A stretch of 64,000 nt of DNA, from positions 1 to 64,000 of the forward strand of contig SADC01001363.1 of the NCBI GenBank assembly GCA_004194705.1, read 5' to 3'. Origin of the DNA: Ditylenchus dipsaci (lineage: Eukaryota; Nematoda; Chromadorea; Rhabditida; Anguinidae). The translations under genes were made by a program, and so were the position numbers. The notes under the pieces were generated by a model, which saw only the letters and a program-made list of their open reading frames with translations, was not told the origin of the DNA and searched no databases. Below, one piece after another: positions 57,289-64,000 of the stretch (positions within the stretch are counted from its first letter, which is position 1; every line of letters begins with the position of its first letter).

Positions 57289-57716
57289 CTCCATTCATAC
57301 TCCCGCGGGACACGGACACGGGACAATTTTTCAAAGACGTTTTTGTATCTATCTCGGCTCCCAGCCATCATTTTTCACTACTTTTAATAGATCTACAAGG
57401 CAACAGACCATGCTCTACAACATAGGGATAACAGATTTGCCATGATCAGTATCGAAAACGGTTTTTAGGCTGTCCGCAGGTCAATGTCTCGTGGGACAAA
57501 TTCCTATATTTGTACCGTGGGACATTGACCTGCGGGACAGCCTAAAAACCGTTTTCGATACTGATCATAGCAAATATGTTATCCCTATGTTGTAGAGCAT
57601 GGTCTGCTGCCTTGTAGATCTATTAAAAGTAGTGAAAAATGATGGCTGGGAGCCGAGATAGATACAAAAACGTCTTTGAAAAATTGTCCCGTGTCCCGCG
57701 GGAGTATGAATGGAGC
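57289..57716. repeat. 430-bp near-perfect palindrome
   Basis: The left end GCTCCATTCATACTCCCGCG (57289) and right end CGCGGGAGTATGAATGGAGC (57716) are exact complements, and the inner sequence pairs almost without interruption to an axis near 57505. Very few differences suggest a young structure. The start CGGGACACGG..GGGACAA is like the array words of 56745-56822 and 62118-62255. Confidence 0.9.
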
Positions 57717-58448
57717 TTATACAGAATCGTGACCTGAACACGATTTGAAACAGAAACCCAGTCCTGGAGTGGTTTCGTGTCCTGTAAGGCACATATCCAT
57801 TTAGCAGTTTCTCCTTTCACCACGGCCCCTCAAAAACTGCATTCTAGTGCATTAGCGAAATTTGGCGCCAAATCAAAATTTTGAAAACCGCTGTTTTTTA
57901 GTTTATTTTATCCAGCACTTCTGGTTTTACTTTTTTCGCTGTACCTCATGTAAGTTTATTGTCAAAAAACTCACCACATTCAGCGCTTTCGAACAAGCCA
58001 TCACTTGCCCATAAACATGCAAAATTTCGAAGCTATAATTGATTTCTGTGAAAATTTCAAAGAAATTTTTTTCATCTAGTTGACTCGATTGAGATTCTAG
58101 CACTATTTCATGTCGAGTTTTCTGAAACGCAACTGGAGGCTCAATAGAAAAGTAAATTTGCTACATTTTGGTACCAAGGAAGTATGCAAAAAATGCAAAT
58201 TTAGGGTGTTTTATGCAAAAGTTAGATGAGAAACGCAAAAACCCCTATTTTTACTCGGAAAAATGCCAGTTGGTTCACTATATGGTCCAAGATTTCTAAA
58301 AAAATGGCTTTTAAGAACTTTTTATAGTTTGTAGTAAGACTTTGATGGTCGCGCTATCTTTTAGTACATAAATTGTTAGAAAAAATGCGAGTTTGTGAGT
58401 TTTTTATGCGAGACAAAGCTTTCTGTTTTAGGTCTAACAATGGTCAGC
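57717..58448. other. no recognisable gene
   Basis: AT-rich sequence without accepted exons. Confidence 0.4.
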
Positions 58449-59563
58449 ACACGAAAAATGCAAAAAGATGCTGAGGAGCAGCCGATATTCGGAAAATTTC
58501 AAGCTCTGGCACACACTCTGGCACGCCTTTTTTAGATTTTTTGACGGGATCAAATTTAGTATAATTTTCAGATCTGATGAAGACTCGCAGTTCAAATCAC
58601 GAGCAGTGGCAAAAGTTCTGGAACCGGCAATGCCATGTCGATTGGTTGAGAAGTAGCAAGTTCAAACAAGGAAAGCGCGTAGTCAGCAAGTAGAAAGCAG
58701 AGAGAAGCCAAGAAGAGGGCAAGTGAGCAAGCTAAGGATGCCGGAATCTAGAAAAGACGGAAGAATAAGAACAAGCGAATCAAGAGGCGAATGAGAGGAA
58801 ATTCGTGGTTCTCCTGATGCGTACAGCTGAGAGAGTGGATCGGGTCCTTGGTGAAGAATTAACCGTAACTGAGTTGAACAAAGATGTGTAAGTAATTTTT
58901 CTACTGAATACTGTTTCGTTTGATTGAGCACCTTCAGTTGAATCGCAGAGATGCCAATCTTCCGTTGAAAATTAGTGCGCTCAACTGCTCCAATCTGATC
59001 AACGTCTCGCCAATCGCTCAGTCGGTCGTCTTTCTGCTTTTTTGGTGGGTCGTGCTTCGCGCCATCGTAAAGAATGACGCTGAAGGAAGGCTGAAGCTGC
59101 TCATATGGTAAGTCATAAGCTCTTTATAGTATACCGTATTTCCTGTAATTAACGCCCCCCCCCCTCCTAGAGGTCGATTTAAAAATAAACGCCCGGGGCG
59201 TTTAATACAGAAATACGGTAGTCGGCGCTTAGATTAACTGCAACCCGAGGGATCCTCCTTGGGGCATGTTAATTTAGAGACTCATTAATTCAAATGGCTT
59301 CCGAACTAGCTTTTTCAGCTGGGTGAATCCATGAAGAGTGATCCTGGTTTTCTGCAGTTGCGCAAGATCAGTGCAGTCCAGAAGATAGCCAAGACAGTGT
59401 CATCCGCTTCTTCTAATCTTGTTTCCCTATGTCCTGATGTAAGTTTTGTTTCTGTGGATTACCATTTTTTGTTGTGTACAATCTTATTTAGGCTCAACAT
59501 CGCCGATAATGACTATTTGGATATCTTCAATAGTAAGGATGCAAAGAAGCGTTGTTGAAGAAG
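58449..59563 (+). pseudogene. UBASH3/TULA-like histidine phosphatase remnant (tentative)
   Basis: The strongest part (58790-58893) reads KFVVLLMRTAERVDRVLGEE then LTVTELNKD, followed by a 50-base intron and LNRRDANLPLKI (58940-58975). UBASH3-type phosphatases have V(M)RHGERVD, then DLNxPxxLPxR; here the catalytic His is Thr (CGT ACA). After a shift, VGRLSAFLVGRAS and then RAIVKNDAEGRLKLLI resemble the following segments of that fold. A charged upstream part opens at ATG 58449 (MVSTRKMQKDAEEQPIFGKF). Downstream exons (59321-59438, LGESMKSDPGFLQLRKISAV..; about 59493-59558, LNIADNDYLDIFNSKDAKKR) end in TGA. Several frame changes and the lost His indicate a dead copy. Confidence 0.45.
59132..59220. 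mobile_element. CCGTATTTCCTG-ended mini-MITE
   Basis: An 89-base hairpin: TACCGTATTTCCTGTAATTA and TTTAATACAGAAATACGGTA, with GCCCCCC..GGGGCG inside. It sits in an intron-like stretch of the phosphatase remnant. Confidence 0.8.
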
Positions 59564-60484
59564 GATAATATTCAGGAAATGTTGTAAATGAATCTGATGT
59601 TGCGTTATATCGTACATTTACTTTTGAGTTTCCGCAAAATAAATGTTATTTTTGGTACCATTGCATGAATCTGGTGTTTTAGGATAGTTGCAAGGATATT
59701 TGCTGGGTATTTGCTGGAATTTAAATTTTTTAGTCTTAACCGACCAAACCAAGTGGTCGTCCACTTGGAGCAAAAACTTTTTTACTTTTTCGGGTCTTAA
59801 AACCTGTTTTCTGGACTAATTCGGGAATGCTGAAGATGGTTTGATAGTGGTAAAATGCCGTTTTGTAGCGTATTTCTTGAATTGTGGTAAAATCCAGTTT
59901 AGGTAAAATCAATTATTGCCGAATCATCCGGTGGTACTGAAGTTGGATCATAGAAAGCATCCAGGCTATATAACATCCCGCAAAAACATCCGAAAACATC
60001 CTCACTACTTGGAGTTTTGGGATGGCGGTGGTTCGATTTGGTCCTCAAGTTGCTTTTTAGGAACTTTTCAGGATAAGGCTTAGGATAGAGTAGGTCGACG
60101 TATGTTAGGACGGCTCAAACATATATTAGACTTATGTTAAAGTTCGTCGTAAAGTTCGTCTACCTTGCCTAACAAGGAGGGTCGAGACTTCCCCGTGTGA
60201 TAGCAAAATTCTGTTCTTACAGAAAGATGGAGAACAACATGTTTGCGACCTATATGCGAAGATTTTGCTGTGAGCATATTGCAAGATTTGCGTATGAAAA
60301 AGTTTGAAAATAAGTGCTATGGAGTATACTGAAAGAAATTACTGGGCCGGAAAAGGCTCAATGGCAGACTGGTTATGCTGTAAGCTTTATTTTTAATGTC
60401 TCGAGTTCGATACTCTCTTCATGTATGTCATTTTTATTTTAAAATCATTAGAGGAACTTTTATTTAGGAAAAAATAGGCACGCC
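59564..60484. other. repeat fragments; tRNA-like element
   Basis: 60058-60170 has the GTATGTTAGGACGG..CAAACATATATTAGAC hairpin repeat seen at 27300 and 28750. 60355-60425 (GGCTCAATGGCAGACTGGTTATGC..CGAGTTCGATACTC) has tRNA A/B-box spacing, SINE-like. No gene. Confidence 0.45.
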
Positions 60485-60835
60485 AAAGATTAGACCATTT
60501 CAAATTGGGCCAATTCTAATTGGGCCAAGTCAGATTGGTCAAATTCAAATTGGCCAAGTTAAATTGGGTCTTCTTTGACTGAAGTTTGACCCTCTATGCA
60601 CTTTAATACCACTTTGACGTACTTCAATTTTCGATCGCAACATAATGGCTTTATTGCGTATCTGAAATTCATGGTATTCAGAAGCGAAAAGTCTTTTTTC
60701 CGCAGTCAAAGTATGACCCAATTTGAATTTGGCCCAACTTGAATTGGACCAATTTGATTCTGGCCCAATTTGATTTTGGCCAATTTGAACGGGCCCAATT
60801 AAAATTGACCCAGTTTGAAATTGCGCAATTTTTGG
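60485..60835. repeat. element ended by ATTGGGCCAA arrays
   Basis: 60490-60570 has units of AATTGGGCCAATTCTA / AAATTGGCCAAGTT. 60715-60830 has the complement (CCCAATTTGAATTTGGCCC, GACCAATTTGATTCTGG). About 145 bases lie between. Same inverted-array plan, small and non-coding. Confidence 0.7.
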
Positions 60836-61177
60836 CATGCCAAAAAATATCATGACAACTATACATAGAAGTAGACAGCAGCCCAAGTGTACACCCCACC
60901 CATGCAAAGAGTATTTTTCTCTAAGCTAACTTTTTTTTATTTTTGCATAAGCCTAGACCTAAACTTAAGCCTAAGTTAGCGCGCTAAACATAAAAAAAAG
61001 AAAACTTAAAAATCAAGGGAACCCACAATAGTACGTTTAGAGAAAATTACTTTTTGGAGGGGGACGCACTTGGGCTTTTACTGACTGACCTATATGAAGG
61101 TGGCGGTGAACTCAAGACGTTAAAAAAGAGCTTACAGTATTATCATTCGACATTTATTTCAATATATTCCATAGAAA

Positions 61178-61334
61178 TTATTTCCAACTTTTGCTTACGC
61201 TAAATCTTGCCGTAGATCGCCCCACAGCGAAAATCCTCGAATATAGCTCACAACATGCTGCTTCTCCAACTTTCTGTAAAAACAGAATTTCGATATCGCA
61301 CGAGGAATTCGCGAACTCCTTTGTGAGTTCTAGC
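61178..61334 (-). CDS. possible unknown last exon
   Basis: On the minus strand an acceptor TTTATTAG (fwd 61335-61342) opens 52 codons: LELTKEFANSSCDIEILFL, QKVGEAACCELYSRIFAVG, RSTARFSVSKSWK, TAA. An internal acceptor TTTTTACAG (ending at fwd 61274) opens another frame, KLEKQHVVSYIRGFSLWGDL RQDLA to TAA at 61195, that looks equally protein-like. Only one can be real; the strong pyrimidine tract favours the second. No domain is recognised. Confidence 0.33.
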
Positions 61335-61418
61335 CTAATAAATAAATAAAAGGAATAAGGCCAATTTTTATATTATTGCGCATTTTTCAAAATAATATTG
61401 CTTGTTTTAACTAATTTG

Positions 61419-61602
61419 TGTACTATAACTCTCCATAACGGACCCGAAGGACCGACTTTTTCGTCCGTTATAGAGAGCGTCCGTTATGTAGAGCGTCAAT
61501 TAAGGTCAAATATACTAACTCTGACCAAATCGGCCAAATTTTTTGTCGTTATGGAGAGCTGTCCGTTATGGAGGAGGTCCGTTATGGAGAGCGTCGACTG
61601 TA
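61419..61602. mobile_element. Tigger/pogo-like MITE
   Basis: The right end GTTATGGAGAGCGTCGACTGTA matches the family; the left end TATAACTCTCCATAACGGAC is a mutated copy. The interior repeats GTCCGTTATGGAG words. Confidence 0.65.
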
Positions 61603-62117
61603 CTTAATTTTTCTCCTTTTTTGTTTTATTCTTGATTTTTGGTACAAAGAAGTTTGGTTCTCTCAAGTTTAAAGTTAAAGTTTAATTTAGTCGAAGCTAT
61701 AATTGAACCGGCACAAAGTTACTCTCGATATAATTTAATATAATTTTAATTCCTGGCGGTTTCGTGGTATGACGTTATATCAAAGTGGACTGTATAAATG
61801 ACTTAATTTTTCTTTAAATGACTTATATCCTAAAGTTTTTATTTCGCCTCAGGATTTGTTAACTAGTATGAAAATTAACCTCTTTACCATTAATGGCTCC
61901 AAATTCCTCCCATAGCTCATAGTGTGCAGCTGCAGACCGATCAGGCCATAGCGCACAAAAAATTGTCCCCAGACATTTAATCTGAAATCAAAAGAGCTGT
62001 CGATCGTGCAAAAAATAGATATATTAGACAATGTAAAATCACGTGATAATTAACAATCTCTCGATATACTCTTGATTTAGTGTACATCTGACGATGAAGG
62101 TATTGAGTAGGGATGGT

Positions 62118-62260
62118 GAATAGCCTATTCCGGCATGGGACGGACAAAAATTGTAAAAAATAATATTGTACGGGACACTGGGACGGATGACCAAAGAATT
62201 TACTCTGGGACGGGAATCTAGGACTTAGTAAAACTCCGGGACGGGACAATGATTTTCTAC
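62118..62260. repeat. GGGACGG degenerate array
   Basis: Spaced words GCATGGGACGGACAAA, GGGACACTGGGACGGATG, CTGGGACGGGAATC, CCGGGACGGGACAATG. Similar words are at 33007-33055. No inverted partner was found nearby. Confidence 0.5.
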
Positions 62261-62764
62261 GTCGACATGCAAACAGGTAATTTGATCACAAGAATCGATT
62301 TTCGAAAAAATTTGCACCAGTTTTACATCAAGGACAAAATCTAGATATTGTCCGAGTATATTCTGAATTGACAACCCTAATTTTTATTAAAGTTGTCGGA
62401 AGTTTCAAATGATAATAAAAGGTAGACGAAACTTCACTAGGATTTTCAAATTTCAGAGACGAAAAATCAGCACAAAAAATAAACAAAAGTCAGTCAGAAG
62501 AGGTAAAACTAGCTGTTTTCTTGTATCGAGATTTGAAGATACCTGTTCGACTTATGCACGTTGACTTTTTAATGAAATTTTTTGCTGACAATATACCAAA
62601 ATGCTCAGCGTGAAAAATGCAACAGAACTAATTAAAAAACTCACGAGACAACATACAAATATAACAAAATTCGAGGTAAAATAATTTGACCCTGAAACCA
62701 GGGCACGATTCTGGTTTAACTTTACTGGGTTGAAAACGATATTCCATTATAATATCTGTGCAGT

Positions 62765-62989
62765 TTGAATACCAAAAAGATAGCCAAAACTTTGGCGGGT
62801 CTTTTGATCCTAACAGAATTTAAATTTTATAATAATTGTGTTGATTTCAAGCCCAGTAGAGTTGAATCAGAATCGTCCATCCATGAGCAGGCTATAACCA
62901 CACTTCTTCAATCCTCTCAAAAAGAGGGAAAACATAATCCAACATGTGGTCTGACACTTGTGTCTGATGCAGTTTTTTGTGCTCTATGA
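62765..62989 (+). CDS. unknown gene piece
   Basis: From ATG 62765 the frame reads MNTKKIAKTLAGLLILTEFK and on to a stop at 62987. More likely an acceptor TCTGTGCAG (ending about 62763) opens FEYQKDSQNFGG, a donor GTCTTTTG at about 62799 and acceptor ATTTCAAG (about 62851) remove a short intron, and the exon PSRVESESSIHEQAITTLLQ, SSQKEGKHNPTCGLTLVSDA, VFCAL ends TGA. Both share the second half. The composition is protein-like; no family is recognised. The exon at 63117-63254 may belong to the same or a neighbouring gene. Confidence 0.38.
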   Translation: MNTKKIAKTLAGLLILTEFKFYNNCVDFKPSRVESESSIHEQAITTLLQSSQKEGKHNPTCGLTLVSDAVFCAL

Positions 62990-63116
62990 CGTGATGTTTT
63001 TCTTTTTAAAAAATTTCGAGAAAATCAAGAAACCAACCACACCGCCTAAATTTTCGTTTAAAAGACCCAGGTTTCCTGTGGGCTTTTGGGGTCAAATTAT
63101 TTTGGCTTGAATTTAG

Positions 63117-63254
63117 TGACATTGGCTTGTTGTCTCATGAGTCTTTGCATTGGTTCAATCACATTTTTTACGCTGAACACTTTGACACTTTACGCTGAAC
63201 ACTTTGACACTCTGTGTTTTTTTTCAGAAAATCGGCCAGGAGTATGCAAATCAG
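63117..63254 (+). CDS. unknown exon broken by a 22-bp tandem duplication
   Basis: The acceptor TTGAATTTAG ends at 63116. After one base the frame reads DIGLLSHESLHWFNHIFYAE, HFDTL. There, ACGCTGAACACTTTGACACT occurs twice in a row (63170-63191, 63192-63213), shifting the frame to a stop. Skipping one copy gives ..HFDTLCFFSENRPGVCKS to a donor GTATCC at 63255. The reading is strongly protein-like; no family is recognised. Confidence 0.4.
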
Positions 63255-63437
63255 GTATCCTTCAAATTTCGATACCAAGAAAAACAGCTAGTTTTACCTC
63301 TTCTGCTGTGATTTCTGACTGACTTTTGTTGAATTTTTGTGCTGATTTTCCTCTCATCTTGTAGTTTTGTAATTTCTCTTCCCATATTGACCAGACATTG
63401 AGCAGTTATACACAGATGCAACATGCTCTTGAGCGGC

Positions 63438-63620
63438 TTTAAAGGCAACGAGAATTTCAAATGTTTGTATTCGCGATGGGACAGTTCTCTTTCGTCTCGC
63501 ACTGTACTCTTTTGAGTCATTGCGAGCAAGTCAAAGAGTACAGGGGGAGACGAAAAAGAACGTCCCACGCAAATTCAAACATTTGAAATTCTTGTGGTCG
63601 GCGACGGCTATGGCCTTTAA
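63438..63620. mobile_element. TTTAAAGG-type MITE
   Basis: Inverted arms: CTTTAAAGGCAACGAGAATTTC and GCGACGGCTATGGCCTTTAAG, with CAAATGTTTG..TCTCTTTCGTCTCGCACTGTACTC pairing to GAGTACAGGGGGAGACG inside. A diverged copy of 48985-49184. Confidence 0.75.
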
Positions 63621-64000
63621 GTGGAAATTGGACAGATGAGAAAATGGTGGTTTTGTGAGTTGGAAGCTGGTTGTACCACTTTTTGCAGACATATTGCAGC
63701 TCACGTACGCTCATTCGAAAGAGCAGATTGCAGCGGTCATTTTTACGTATAACAGTGATAGATGTGGTGTGAAGATGAGTAGTGTCAGCTTCTTAGGAGA
63801 TGTATAACTTTCCTTGAATTGGTAAGTGCTGGGACAGGTATTAGGTCACTTCATCAGATCCAAACACCCATTTTTCTATATACAAAAATGATCTACGTGA
63901 AATTCTGCACTAGAAACAACAGTTGTTCCGTTCAGTCTTTCTCCTGTTAAAGGACGAAGAAAGTGGACGAAGACATATTTATCGTTCATTAGATTGCCTC

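Overview
The window is AT-rich metazoan nuclear DNA. Genes are split by very short introns (about 45-60 bases, GT..TTTCAG style), and one gene is certain: ribosomal protein S27 on the minus strand. Several weaker signs point to a nematode: a secreted protein built of GPCV..CP..Y.CV...CY repeats, a TTBK/CK1-type kinase remnant, a histidine-phosphatase remnant and the intron style. No species can be named. Bacterial features (operons, ribosome binding sites, CRISPR) are absent. All coordinates were read by hand, so repeat and exon edges may be off by a few bases.

Most of the window is transposable-element DNA. 0-15 kb holds a 1.3-kb palindrome, a decayed hAT element (3507-6579), a mariner relic, a three-exon unknown gene end (9858-10203), a broken Merlin-type transposase and fold-back repeats. 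15-24 kb holds a cysteine-containing multi-exon gene with two candidate last exons, a 1-kb hAT-like element with a perfect 8-bp target duplication, a 2-kb element with GTCGCGCGACAA arrays and a perfect 9-bp duplication, and an unknown exon (23865-24140). 24-33.8 kb holds a Tc1/mariner relic, a 1.44-kb tandem duplication, small secreted-type exons and a 1.16-kb element whose ends are arrays of GACATTTCGCTCCCGG. 35.8-41.2 kb holds an unknown spliced gene, nested palindromes, and an element with inverted terminal arrays that encloses a broken kinase gene. 45.9-52.7 kb holds an unknown exon, a TATA-driven cysteine-rich secreted protein gene, a kinesin-like fragment, and a TIR-bounded 2.06-kb segment enclosing intact RPS27. 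52.7-64 kb is fold-backs, MITEs (one with a readable empty site proving a TTAA target), a damaged histidine-phosphatase-like gene and further orphan exons.

The genes do not form a pathway. The unifying theme is architectural: at least eight unrelated families have the same plan, short tandem units at both ends in opposite orientation, and some enclose host gene pieces with introns, implying DNA-level capture. Many exons that splice in phase carry single-base frameshifts, often at homopolymers, so some apparent pseudogenes may reflect assembly errors rather than decay.
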